From contig JAIQDT010000168.1 of the NCBI GenBank assembly GCA_021521415.1, forward strand, positions 1,186,501 to 1,250,500: a stretch of 64,000 nt of DNA, in the 5' to 3' direction. A program made the translations under genes and the position numbers. Below are positions 11,901 through 24,505 of the stretch, piece by piece. Within the stretch, counting starts at the first letter, position 1; each line of letters begins with the position of its first letter. A model generated the notes under the pieces. It worked only from the letters and a program-made list of their open reading frames with translations, was not told where the DNA came from and did not search any database. This DNA is from Bidens hawaiensis (Eukaryota > Streptophyta > Magnoliopsida > Asterales > Asteraceae).

Positions 11901-12545
11901 GATGCATACCTGGGAAAAGGAAAGGTGTGTGGAAATGAAACCATAAGTGAGGATAGTTTGAAATCAGCTGAGGAGACAAGAAAAGAAAAGAAAACTGAGG
12001 ACAAGACAAAGAAACTTGTGACTAAATCAGTAAGAAGAAGTATGTCTTCTAAGAAGTCTGAGAAGGTTGTGAAAAAGAGTGTTCAACCATTGAGAATTAT
12101 TCCCAACAAGGACACACAATCCATGAAGTCTGATGATTCTCAAGGATCACAAAGTAGTGAGAAAACAAGAAATAGTGGTATCTTCCCTAGAAAGAAACCA
12201 GCTGAACTCACTGGTGATGAAAAGTATATTTTGAAACATGGTTATGAACCTCAAAGTTTTCTTTGGAAACCCAAGGTTGAAACCAAAGTGCAAAAGACTG
12301 CTGATGTGAGAGATTATTCAAAAGAGAAAGATTATGTTGTACAAGAAGCTGATAGTACAGATGGAGAATGCAAGACCACAACTTCATTTGTGAAAAATCC
12401 AAGAGAGTGTGGTTATGAAACTGACAATTCTGATAATCTTGAGTTAACACATGAAGATCCTGAACCTAGAACACCCAATGCTGCTACTGAAATTGGAACT
12501 GATGTTTTGCAAGTTGATATGACTTGCATTTCATCACTTAACTAA
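8988..12545 (+). pseudogene. gag: Element A gag, one frame with nonsense codons
   Basis: A single frame of about 1,185 codons runs from 8988 to the TAA at 12543-12545, broken only by nonsense codons near 10155, 10246, 10374, 10980, 11253 and 11871. It has the UBN2-type copia gag domain at residues 20-220, a Gln/Asn-rich stretch after the first zinc knuckle, coiled-coil-like Lys/Glu-rich segments, and a second knuckle context near 11780 (KKCDEYGHHTHSC). The first knuckle reads CYNF*QPGHFTREC, with its second Cys now Phe. The ATG at 8988 may not be original: B starts at ATGTCTGG, which in A is GTGTCTGG at 9000. Confidence 0.85.
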
Positions 12546-14480
12546 TCAACTTCTTTGATTTGTGCAGGAACAATCCACTCCACTGAATGAAGTGTGGTAT
12601 ATGGACAGTGGATGTTCTAGGCACATGACTTGTGACAAGAGGTCACTTGTTAATTATGAAGAGAAGTTTGAAGGTCTAGTGGCATTTGGAAGTGATGAAA
12701 ATGGTGGAAATATAGTGGGAAAGGGAATATTAACAAATGGAAAAGCATAATTTGATAATGTGTTCTATGTAGAGGGACTGCAATATAACCTATTGAGTAT
12801 ATCACAGATGTGTGATAAGGGTTATAAAGTTGGTTTTGATGACTCACATTGTTTCATTCTAAGACCTGAATTTGTGATCCCACCTGACATGATTATGATG
12901 ATGACACCTAGAAATGGCAACCTATATGAGCTCAATGTGAAGGAAGCTGTTTCAAGAGGTGGTACATGTTTTATTTCCAAAGCCACTGAAATTGAATTAA
13001 AATTGTGACATAGGAAATTGTGTCATGTGAATTTGAAGAACATGAACAAACTTGTGAAGGGTGAGCATGTAATTGTCCTACCTACAAGGGAGTTCAAGTT
13101 GGAAGAAAATTTTATTTCATGCCAAAAAGGAAAGCAACACAAGTCAACTCATAAGTTAAAACTCATCAATTCAATTGATCAAATGCTTGAATTACTTCAC
13201 ATGGATCTCTTTGGTCCTGTGAGTGTCCCAAGCATAGGAAAGAAGAGATATTGTCTAGTGATCATTGATGTTTATTCAAGATACACTTGGGTTTATTTCC
13301 TGAGTACAAAAGATGAGACTGCAGAGTTGATAAAGGGATGTGTGACAAGGATTGAGAACAAGCTTGATAAGAGGGTGAAAGTGATGAGAAGTGACAATGG
13401 TACGTAGTTCAAAAAGGGAGTGATTGAAGAATTTTGTGCAGAGAAAGGAATACTTCAACAATTGTCAGCTCCTAGAACTCCTGAATAGAATGGTGTTGCC
13501 AGAAAGAAGAAACATAACACTCATTGAAGCTGCAAGAACCAAGATAGCAGATGTTAACTTACCAGTTACATTTTGGGCTGAAGCCATTAACACAGCCTGC
13601 TATGTTCAGAACATGGTACTTCTCAACAAAAGACACAACAAGACTCCATATGAAATATTCTTTATAAGAAAACCCTACATCAAGTTTCTTAAGCCTTTTG
13701 GATGCAAATGTTCACTATTGAACACCAAGGACTATTTAAACAGGTTTCAAGCTAAATCCTTGGATTGCTTCTTTGTTGGATATTCTACACACTCAAAAGC
13801 CTATAGGGTATATGTGAAAGATCATTTGAGTGTCATTGAATCATCTGACATAATATTTGATGAAAATCAGTTCAATATAGTTGATGGTGCAGCATGGCTG
13901 TTTGACCTTGAAAAATTGATCAAATCCTTCAAGATTTATCCTGAAGACTTTGATGAATCATTCTACAAGACCAGTGTAATTGAAGAGAGAAGTGGGAAGA
14001 CATTGGACTTGGAGAAGTTATGGAAGAAGGTTGCTAATAAAGAAAAGGAATATACATTTGTGAAGGGTCCCTCAAGTGAAATTGTTGAACAAGCTCAAGA
14101 AAATAATCAAGAGAACAATCACATTCCTGAACAAGATCATGCAGAAAACATCCAAGACAATCAAGAGGTGCAAAATGATCAGGTTTAGAATGAGGGAAAC
14201 CCAAGCAACTAAACAAGTGAAGAGGAAGTTGTATCAACAACAAGGTTTCAAGACTTGTTTGAAAGGTTGAATATAGGAAACAATGGTGCATCCACCTCAA
14301 GACAAAATAATGAAGAAGCACCAGAATTTCATGATGCTGAAACAGAATTGATCATTGAGGAACATAACTCAATGAATCAAATCTTGACACAAATGTGTCT
14401 GCTGATGTGATAGTTCAAACCCCATATGTTGAGAAGAATCATCCATCTGAAAACATCATTGTAGATATACATGAAGAGTC
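12546..14480 (+). pseudogene. pol: Element A protease, pre-integrase and integrase region
   Basis: The protease motif WYMDSGCSRHMTCD is at about 12595-12635. A pre-integrase finger region (HVNLKNMNKLVKG, then ISCQKGKQHKS) leads to the integrase core with [11 protein letters not shown] and RSDNGT. A base insertion near 13500 destroys the Glu motif. The rest of integrase is open at 13424-14188 and ends with an acidic, Gln/Asn-rich linker. Stops lie near 12748, 13006 and 13405. Pol is in the +1 frame relative to gag. Integrase would insert cDNA and protease would cleave the polyprotein. Confidence 0.83.
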
Positions 14481-16051
14481 ACAAGAAGTCATTCTGAATC
14501 TGCAAACATCTTTTTGTACTCCTACTTTCTATCCCAAATTGAACCAAAGAATATTGTTCAAGCTTTGAAGGACAACAGTTGGGTAGAAGCAATGCAAGAG
14601 GAGTTGGCTCAGTTCAGAGATCTACATGTTTGGGATCTTGTTGACAGGCCAAGAAACAATATGCAATTGGAACAAAATGGGTTTTCAAAAACAAAAGGGA
14701 TGAGAGGGGTATTGTGATTAAGAATAAAGCTAGACTTGTTGCACTTGGATGCCTACAAGAAGAAGGGATTGACTTTGAGGAAGTCTTTGCACCAGTTGCA
14801 AAACTAGAAGCCATAAGAATTTTTCTTGCTTATGCTGCCTCAAAGAATATCAAGGTTTTCCAACTTGATGTCAAATCTGCATTCCTAAATGGAAAGATTG
14901 ATGACGAGGTGTAAATGACTCAACCACCAGGTTTTGAGGATCCTGTGTATCCTAACAGGGTATAAAAGTTAAACAAAGCCTTGTATGGATTGCATCAAGC
15001 TCCTAGAGCATGGTATGATGAGTTGTCAAACCATCTTCTTGAAAATGGTTTCCCAAGGGGAGCTATTGACAAGACACTCTTCTACAAAATGAGAGGATCA
15101 GATTTGCTGCTGTTACAAGTATATGTGGATGATATCATTTTTGGATCAACCAATGAACAAATGTGTATGGAGTTTGAAGGGGTGATGAAATCCAAATACA
15201 ACATGAGCTCTATGGGAGAAATGAACTTCTTTCTGGGACTGCAAGTTCAACAGAAAGCTGATGGGATTTTAATTTACCAAACTAAATATATGCAGGACAT
15301 TTTAAATAAGTTCAAATGTCATGAGTACAAAACAACTTCAACTCCAATGGACACAAAAGAAAAGATGATAGTTGATGAAAAGGGGGAGCCTGTGGATGAA
15401 CATGAATATAGAGCCAAAATTGGATCCATGATGTACCTAACTGCTACAAGACCTGACATTATGTATGCTGTTTGTGTTTATGCAAGATTCCATTCAAGTC
15501 CAAAAATTTCTCACATGAATGCAGTCAAGAGAATTTTTAGATACTTGAAAGGAAGACCAGACTTGGGGATTTGGTATCCAAAGAACCAGTCTTTTGATTT
15601 GATAGCCTACACAGACAGTGATAATGATGGCTGTAATATTAGCAGGAAGTCAACCTCAGATGGATGTCAATTTATGGGAGATAGGCTGGTGTCATGGCAA
15701 TGCAAGAAGCAGACCACTGTGTCAATATCAACTACAGAAGCTGAATACATTGCTGCATCTGCTTGCTGTGCCCAAGTTCTCTGGATTCAGAACCAAATGC
15801 TGGACTATGGTTTGAATTTTCTGAACACTCCTATTTTTATTGATAATAATGCTGCATATTTTACTGTTAAAAATCCAGTTCAACATTCAAAGACTAAGCA
15901 TATTGAAATCAGACATCACTTCATAAGAGATTGCAGTGAGAAAGGTTCGATTGAAATGAAAAGAGTTGATACAAGTGATAACTTGGTTGACCTATTCACC
16001 AAACCACTGGACAGAACCAGATTCAACTTTCTTTTGAAAGCCTTGGGATGA
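14481..16051 (+). pseudogene. pol: Element A reverse transcriptase and RNase H
   Basis: RT motif A is [11 protein letters not shown] at about 14860 and motif C is YVDD at about 15122, both intact. RNase H carries AYTDSDNDG, TTEAEYIAAS and the final HIEIRHHFIRD block. The part from 14981 to 16051 is a clean 356-codon frame ending in a natural TGA. Upstream there is a frameshift near 14690 and nonsense codons near 14912 and 14963. The C-terminal half is therefore the best-preserved coding segment of A. Confidence 0.87.
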
Positions 16052-16925
16052 TCAACTCAGATGAGGTCTGATTGAGGATGTGTGCTTAAGTGTGCCTCTT
16101 TGTGCTAATTGACTATATTGTTTGAGGTCACACACATTGAATGTTAAATGAATATGTTACCTGTTTGATGTTAACTGATATGTGCTTAAGTGATTATCTG
16201 TGCGACTTAGGTGTCATTGATGCTTATGATTGCTTGTCAGTTAACTGTTTTGATATTATGATAAGTAGTTTGGATTGTCTAATTTGATTAATTACTTGTC
16301 TGATATCATGATTGATTGTTTGAATATGTGTTTAATCTGATCTGATGATGCTGTTAGGATTTGATAGATTATGCATATTATAGAATTTGCTCGTTTGTAA
16401 TGATGTCATTAATGATCATGAATTGATTATGTTATGCTTGTTTTGTGTCAAAATATGTTTTTATGTCAAAATGTTATGCCAAACTGAAATTGCAAAGAAA
16501 AACTTTTGATTAAAACTAATTTTAATAACATAGAGCAAGTTGGTTATGGTGCAGAGATATGATAATACTATTCAGTTCAAGCTTTAAAGAAGCTTAAAAG
16601 GATTTTCAATGAAAAGTCTCAAAAAGTTATATTTGCTAAAAATTATGTCATTTGCACAAGTTGGAAAGACATATACTTGTATATGTTGGTCCTATCATCT
16701 GTTCTCAGAATTGATAGGATATCCATTAACCTGGAAAACTGAAAGCATTTGGGGAAAACTGTAACTTGTTTTCTATTCATTTATTTAAAACTATGTCAAT
16801 AATTATGATTTGAAGGGATATATACTCACTTATATGTTTGGTCTTGTTGACCACTTGTGGTCAAACAGGATAGCCATTTACCAGTCAAATAAGAGATATT
16901 GGGGTATTTGAATTTAAAACTGTCT
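16052..16925 (+). other. Element A post-pol spacer, first part
   Basis: No gene is seen. From about 16650 two diverged copies of a roughly 150-base module follow each other. Each has a TATATACTTGTATATG-like core and a later GGATAGCCATTTACCAG-like block. Element F carries the same pair in inverted orientation at 40325-40620, so the module is shared between distinct elements. The last five bases, TGTCT at 16921-16925, are the left target duplication of element B. Confidence 0.65.
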
Positions 16926-18112
16926 TGTTGAGTTAAGATTTGACATAAAACTGATCAGATGGAAGATTGGAATCTTCTCAACCTCCTCAGAATTCGCTAA
17001 GTATGGATCCGGGCACACCTTAGACCTCCGAGCAAGGTTTTACTTGGACGGGCACGATATTTTGTCTATCGGGCATGGTTATCTTCTCTAAGTCTTCTTT
17101 AGTAAATATCCGAGCAGGGTTTGCTAATTAGTGCATTACCGGGTATGGTTCACTAGTATATGCAAGTCCGGGCAAGGATCACTTTATCAAGCAGGTTTGT
17201 TATTCATAGCCAAGTAAAGTTCACTTCCGAGTAAGCTTTAGGCTAACCAAGCTTAAGAAACCAAGTATTTGGAGATCGGGCAAGGTATTCATTAATAAAG
17301 ATGGTCAGGGTATGCCTGGTGTTTAATGAAATATCACAAATATCATCGGGCAGGATTCAACTCTAGCAAGGTAAAGTGCCTCCAAGAACACTTTGCTGAT
17401 AAGCTTATTCCAGGCAAGGAGTTGATAGGAACATTGAAGAACAAGGTTGCTCGTAAGGGTTTGTCGGGCAAAGTCTGATAAAGCCAAGAAGATTGAAGTC
17501 TACCCGGTGCGTATTTTACTTGGTAAAATACTCTTCAAGTAAAGTCTACCCGGAAACTGATCCCGATCACACTTCTATATTACCAAGTCATAAAGGATGG
17601 AAGAGCGTACTCGGAAAGACAAGATTGATGCCAAACCTACCCGGAAGACTTGTTTTACACTTAGATTATATCTGAATATGTAATTTGAATATTTATTATC
17701 AGATAGGGTTGCTAGAAGGAATGACAGCTGTAAAGGAGGTGTCAGGGCTATAAATAGAATAATTTAGGGCACACCTCCTAACACAAGCAACGGCACACAC
17801 AACAAGGCAGACAGACACATTAATTAAGAAAGAATATTGTGTGTGTGACGGATGTCCTTCAAGAAACCCTAAATTGATTATCCACTTTGTATGATTGATA
17901 TTATGAATGGAAATCTTTTGAGTTAATCTTGTTTGTGTTGATTACCTTTGAATACTGATTTAGCAACCGTATGTTTGTTACTGATTCCGCCTTTAACAAA
18001 CGGTAATCTTTCTAAATATAGCAACCCGTCATTAACTCTCTTGTCGACACATTTATTTGTGTGAGTTATGGCATGATTTAAGTAAGATCCATCTGAAATC
18101 GGGGACCTGACA
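16926..18112 (+). repeat. Element B 5' LTR
   Basis: It runs from TGTTGAGTTAAG to CCTGACA. The body carries the same CGGGCAAGG-type motif array as A, and a TATA box CTATAAATAG at 17749-17758. Confidence 0.93.
17749..17758 (+). promoter_or_regulatory. TATA box of element B 5' LTR
   Basis: CTATAAATAG follows GTGTCAGGG, in the same place as the TATA-like site of element A. Confidence 0.6.
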
Positions 18113-18114
18113 AG

Positions 18115-18126
18115 TGGTATCAGAGC
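18115..18126 (+). other. Primer-binding site of element B
   Basis: TGGTATCAGAGC, two bases after the LTR, is complementary to initiator tRNA-Met. The leader from 18127 to 18422 has no ORF. Confidence 0.92.
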
Positions 18127-18422
18127 CTGTTGCTGCTATTTTGGAAAGATTCTTGTTGCTGATTGAAGATTTGAAGAAAGATGACGTAAGCAGACCACTG
18201 TTCTATTGATTTGTGACGTCAGCAGCTCTGTTTTTCATTTTTCTTCCAGATCTACAATCTACCGGTGTTTTCTCTTCCTTATTTAAATTAAAGCTTTAAT
18301 CTTTATATCTAAATCTTGCTCTGAACATATCAGACACATCAGATCTGAACAACCTGTTTTCAGATCTGATTATTTTTTAAACTTTGATTTTTACTAAGAA
18401 ACTGATTTTTAAGTCTTTGAAA

Positions 18423-21400
18423 ATGTCTGGATATGAGGAACATGAGGTGTCTACAAACAAGATACCAAGATTGTATGGATAGAAAACTTTACCAAATGGA
18501 AAGTACTCTTTGAAGCAGCTGTATGCTACAATGATGTTGATATGTGGAACTCTATCAAGAATGGCCCACAAGCTGATGTTGAGAAAGGAACAAACACAGC
18601 TGCAACTGCTGCTGTAAGAGAAAGAATGAGAAAGGTGGATGACAAGGCCTTAGCTATGATTAAGCTAGGATTGTCTTGGGAAATTTTAACCAAGGTGGCA
18701 CATCACACAACTGCCAAGAAAATGTATGATTCCATCCTTGAGATGTATGAAGGAAATACTGAGCTGAAGAACATAAAGAAGCAAAGATTGAAGCAACAGT
18801 TGGAAAGGTTCAAGTATAAGGAAGGAGAAAGGTTGAAATCAATACTAGAACATTTTCTAGGTATTGTGAATGAGTTGAGGACAACTGATTATGTGATGAC
18901 TGACTTTGATTTAAACACAAATTACTCAACTCAATGCCAAAGGAATGGTATACTGCTTGCAAGTTCATCCTTCAGAAGCATAATTTCAATGACTTGAATT
19001 GGATGATGTAGTATGCTTACTTCAGGCTGCAGAACTGGAGATGATAGAGAATGAAATGATTAAGGAAGAAAGACCTTGCTTCAATGTTTCAAGTGCATTG
19101 ATTGCACCCATGAGAAATTTGACTACCAAGAATCAACAACAAATTCCCATTATTAAAGAACCAGTTGAGCACAATGTTGATACTCCAAAGTCTTTTATTG
19201 GTGGTAGCACAAGTAATCAAGGAAATCAACAGAGGTTCAATGTGCAACTGATTGATGACACTGATACTGCCTCAATGGCAAGTGGGAATGGTCCTCACCC
19301 TAGTGGAGGAAATGGTCGAAGCAATGAAACACATGCATTGCTGTCTATGTTTACTGATTCATATAATGCATTTGTTGCAAAAAATCTAATTCACACAAGT
19401 GTAGTACAAGATGATTTAGAGCAAATTGATGCAGATGATTTGGAAGACATGGATTTGAAGTGGCAAGCTGCCATGTTAGCTTTGAGAGGTAAGAGGTTGT
19501 ATAATAGAACTGGTAGATCTTTGGTTTCTGGTCCTAATGAGAGGATTGGATTTGACAAGTCAAAGGCAATCTGCTACAATTGCCAACAGCCAGGACATTT
19601 TGCAAGAGAATGCAACTTGCCAAGGAATTATCAGATGAATCAATTCCAGAATCAACAACAAAGAGGTCAGCAGCAATACCAGCAGAATCAGCAAAGAAAC
19701 AACAACCAAAACTTCAACAACAACTTCAATCCCAACAACAATTACAATCCCAACTTCAACAACTTTCAGCCTCAAATGAATAATCTTAATCAAGGGGTGC
19801 CTTAGAATCAAGGATTTCAAATGAACAATAATCAGAACCTTCAAGCAGTTTAAAATGTTCCAAACAACACTGTTCCAGCCAACCAAAATCAACCAAGAAA
19901 CCAAGGAAATGTGGCAGTGACTACACAACATGAAGGTAACTTTGATTGGAGCAATCATGAAGAATACATTGCAGATGATATCAAGAGATTAAATGTGGTA
20001 TTCATGGCCATAATTGAGAAAGAAACTGCATCTTCATCTCAGGTACTACAATCTGCTCCTACTATTTATTTAAATGAACTTATCAATGAATTGAAAACAA
20101 AAGTAGGCAAGATGGAAAGTGAGTGTTTTAGGAAACAAAGTATCATCAATACATAAGAGGCAAGTGAACTGATAAGTGAGGAAAGAATGAAAAGTTTGGA
20201 AGAGGACTGTGTAAACAGCTACAAAGCTCAGAAAAGGTTCACAACTGAAATAGATTGGTTGAAGAAAATAGTTATAGAAGAAAAGGTACAGAACACAAAA
20301 CTACAAGCTGATAATGAATTCTTGAAGAACTTTATCTCCACTGGAAACATCTGTGGAATTTTAAATCAAGTTAAGGAAGAAGACAAGTACAAAGCAGTAC
20401 CACCACCATTCAACAACAACTTTATGCCAAAAGTTGATAAAGAGAAAAGAAGTGCATATCTACAACAATTCAAAAGATATTTTTCAAGACAAAGAAGAAC
20501 TTGTAGATTTGTACAAAAATGTTGAGGTGAGTGAAGAAGGAGAGTTTGTTGTAAAGAAAGAATTGAAAGAAGAAAAGTCAATTGGAATTCAAGTCTCTGA
20601 AGATGACCTTGAATCAATTGATTTGAATCAAGATGATTTGAGTGATTTGAGTGGTGAAATTACTGAAGAGGAAATCAAAGCTGCTGAAAGAGGAAGAAAA
20701 TACAAGAAACCAGAATCTATTGATCAATTTCCAAAGTATCCACCAGTCCCACCAAGAATGAGGAAACAAAATGATAAGATGAAAAGAGAACAAGTATCTT
20801 TTTACATTTGTGAAAAGAAGAAGATAAGCTACAATGCAGTCAGGCCACCAAGCAAGGCTGTGTTGAAAAGGGTAAAGCAAAACAAAAAGAAGAGAATAAC
20901 TGAAGAAGTTGATTCAGAAAACTTTATCCCAGTTTATCCAGTTTTCTCTAGTCATGAAGTATTGGATGTTGGAGAAGTGGAAACTATAGAAGAGTATGAG
21001 AAGAGACAGTCAAGGTTTAGAGAAAGTAGTGATGAAGAACCTATGATTATGGAAAAGGTTGTCTTTGTCAAAAGCAAACTTGACAGACAGGATATCAAGA
21101 TTGAGGAGTTTGTGCCTTTCTCAGTTAACTTTGATAATTTGAAGAATCAGAAGACTCTAGGAGTCAAGTCACCTAAGCCAAGTGAAAGTTTCAAGAAACC
21201 AATAGAGCATGAAAAATTTAAAGGCAAGGTATGGTGCAAGAAGTGTGATGAATATGGTCATCACACAGACTCATGCAATGAGAGATTGAAATTTCAACCA
21301 TTTCATGTCCCAGATGGAACAAAGTATGGTCAAGACTTTGTCCTGTACAAACAGAAGTATGATGAATATCTGGGAAAAGGAAAGGTGTGTGGAAATGAAA

Positions 21401-22006
21401 GCATGAACAGAGAAAAAAAGAAATCTGAAAAAGGAGACAAGGATTGAGAAGAAAGCTGAAATAAAAACAAAGACGCAAGTGGCTGAATCAGCAAGAAGAA
21501 GTAAGTCTCCTAAGAAGCATGATAAATTGACCAAAAAGAACTATCAGCCATTGAGAAACAAACAAGACACTCAATCAGTCAAATCTGATGAATCTCAAGA
21601 ATCATCAAGCAGTGAGAAGACAAGAAGAAAAGGTGCATATCCTAGAAAGAAACCAACAGAACTCACTGGTGATGAGAAGTTTTTGCTAAAACATGGATAT
21701 GAACCACAAGGTTTCCTATGGAAACCCAAGACTGAAACTAAAGTTGAGATAGTTGCTAATGTGAGAGACTACTCTGAAAAGAAAGATTATGTGATCAAAG
21801 AGTATGCCACTGACTCAGCTGAATTACAGACCTCAACTTCACTTGTTAAAACCCCAAGAGAGTGTGGTTATGAAACTGATAATTCAGACAACTTAGAAGT
21901 CACTCATGAAGATCCAGAACCAACAACACTCAGTTCCCAAGCTGTCACAGAAACTAAAATTGATGAGTTGGAAGCTGCAGAAGCCTGCACTTCATCACTC
22001 AACTAA
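18423..22006 (+). pseudogene. gag: Element B gag, frameshifted
   Basis: The likely original start is the ATG at 18423 (MSGYEEHEVST). A TAG at about 18480 and a one-base deletion soon after break the frame; further shifts lie near 18950, 20480 and 21450, and nonsense codons near 19803 and 20153. The gag domain is at 18542-18997. The first zinc knuckle CYNCQQPGHFAREC (about 19570) and the second CKKCDEYGHHTDSC (about 21236) both keep all ligands. A Gln/Asn-rich stretch follows the first knuckle. The protein would have been about 1,190 residues, very long for copia gag and typical of SIRE elements. Confidence 0.87.
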
Positions 22007-24505
22007 TCAAACTTTTTCATTTGTGCAGGAACAGTCCACTCCTCTGAATGAAATATGGTATATGGATAGTGGTTGTTCTAGGCACATGACTTGTGACAAA
22101 AGATCACTTGTTAATTATGAAGAAAAATATGAAGGACCTGTAGCATTTGGGAGTGATGAAAATGGTGGAAAGATTATGGGGAAAGGAATCTTAACAAATG
22201 GAAAGGTTTCATTTGATAATGTATTTCATGTTGAATGTCTTCAATATAATCTACTGAGTATATCACAAATGTGTGATAAGGGATACAAAGTCAGTTTTGA
22301 TGATTCCCACTGTTTCATCTTAAAACCTAAGTTTGTCATTCCACCTGAAATGATTATGATGATGGCACCAAGAAATGGTAACTTGTATGAACTAAATATG
22401 AAAGAAGCTGTTTCAAGAGGGGGTGCATGTTTTGTTTCCAAAGCCACTGAAAATGAATCAAAATTATGGCATAGGAAATTGTGTCATGTGAACTTAAATA
22501 ACATGTATAGACTTGTCAAAGGTGAGCATGTCATAGGCTTACCTACTAGAGAGTTCAAATTGGAAGATCATTGTAATTCATGTTAAAAGGGAAAACAACA
22601 CAAATCTACTCATAAGCCTAAGCTCATCAACTCAATTGATCAAACTTGAATTACTTCACATGGATCTTTTTGGTCCTGTGAGTGTGCCAAGTATAGGAAA
22701 GAAAAGATACTGTCTTGTGATCATTGATGACTATTCAAGATACACTTGGGTTTATTTCTTGAGTACTAAAGATGAGACTGCAAAGTTGATTAAGGGTTGT
22801 GTAACAATGATTGAAAACAAGTTGAATAAGAAGGTTAAAATGATGAGAAGTGACAATGGTACTGAGTTCAAGAATGGAGTTATGCAAGAATTTTGTGTAG
22901 AAAAGGGAATACTTCAACAATTCTCAGCTCCTAGAACTCTTGAACAAAATGGTGTTGCAAAAAGAAGAAATAGAACTTTAATTGAAGCTGCAAGAACCAT
23001 GTTAGCAGATGCTAACCCGCCTGTTACTTTTTGGGCTGAAGCAATAAACACTGCTTGCTATGTTCAGAACAGGGTCCTTGTAAACAAAAGGCATAACAAG
23101 ACTCCATATGAAATATTCCACAACAGAAAGCCTTATATCAAGTTTTTCAAGCCCTTTGGATGCAAATGTTTTCTATTGAACACTAGAGATTATTTGAACA
23201 AGTTTCAAACAAAATCTCTAGATTTTTTCTTTGTTGGATATTCTACACACTCAAAAGCTTATAGAGTATATGTGAAAGACCATTTGAGTGTTATAGAATC
23301 ATCTGACATTATTTTTAATGAGAATCAATTCAATACAGTTTATGGTGCAGCATGGCTGTTTGATCATGAAAAGTTAATAAGGTCTTTCAAGATTTATCCT
23401 GAAGACTTTGATGACTCATTCTACAAGAACAGTGTAATTGAAGAGAAAAAGAAGAAACAACTGGACTTAGAAGAATTGTGGAAAAAGGTTGCTGAAAAAG
23501 AAAAGGAATATACTTTTGTGAAGAATTCCTCAAGTGATATTGCTGAACAAGCTCAAGAAGATAATCAAGATGTACTTAATGATCAAGTTCAGAGTGAGGA
23601 AGACTCAAGCAACCAAGCAAGTGAAGAAGAAGCTGCATCTACTACAAGATTTCAGCATTTATTTGAAAGCTTGAACATTGGAAACAATGGTGCATCTACT
23701 TCAGGACAACATAATGATGAAGCACCAGAATTTCATAATGCAGAGACTGATTTAATCATTGAAGAACCAGAACTCAGTGAGTCAAATCTTGACACAACTG
23801 TGTCTACAGATATGATTGTTGAAACTCCTTATGTGGAAAAGAATCATCTTTCTGAAAACATCATTGGAGATTTGCATGAAAGAGTTACAAGAAGTCACTC
23901 AGAAATTGCAAACATCTGTCTTTACTCCTGTTTTCTTTCCCAAATAGAGCCTAAGAATATTGCTCAAGCACTGACAGAGAATAGTTGGGTGGAAGCCATG
24001 CATGAAGAATTGGCACAGTTCAGAGATCTACATGTGTCGGATCTTGTTGATAAGCCATTTGACAGATATGCAATAGGAACCAAATGGGTTTTTAGAAAAA
24101 AAAGGGATGAGAGGGGTTTGGTGATTAAGAATAAAGCTAGACTTGTGGCACTGGGATGTCTTCAAGAGGAAGGAATAGACTTTGAGGAAGTCTTTGCTCC
24201 TGTAGCAAGACTTGAGGCTATCAGGATCTTTCTTGCATATGCTGCCTCAAAGAACATTAAGGTGTTCCAGCTTGATGTTAAGTCTGCATTCCTAAATGGA
24301 AAGATTGATGAAGAGGTGTATGTAGCTCAACCTCCAGGTTTTGAGGATCCTTTGTATCAAAACAGAGTGTATAAGCTAAACAAAGCCCTTTATGGATTGC
24401 ATCAGGCTCCTAGAGCATGGTATGATGAGCTGTCAAATCATCTTCTTTAAAATGGTTTCAAAAGAGGAGCTATTGACAAGACACTTTTCTACAAAGAAAA
24501 GGTGT
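22007..24505 (+). pseudogene. pol: Element B pol, truncated in reverse transcriptase
   Basis: Protease shows WYMDSGCSRHMTCD at about 22055. The pre-integrase finger (KLCHVNLNN...CNSC) ends with a nonsense codon near 22585, then a two-base deletion near 22645. From 22636 to 24450 the frame is clean: integrase has [11 protein letters not shown] and RSDNGTEF, but the third catalytic site reads [11 protein letters not shown], Lys in place of the Glu of the family (a GAA to AAA change). RT keeps [11 protein letters not shown] and [15 protein letters not shown], then stops at 24450. The YVDD box and RNase H are missing because of the deletion near 24500. Confidence 0.88.

Noticed and set aside
19560..19958. 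Minus-strand hydrophobic ORF, possible membrane protein
   Set aside because: It is the shadow of the Gln/Asn-rich gag stretch of element B read backwards.
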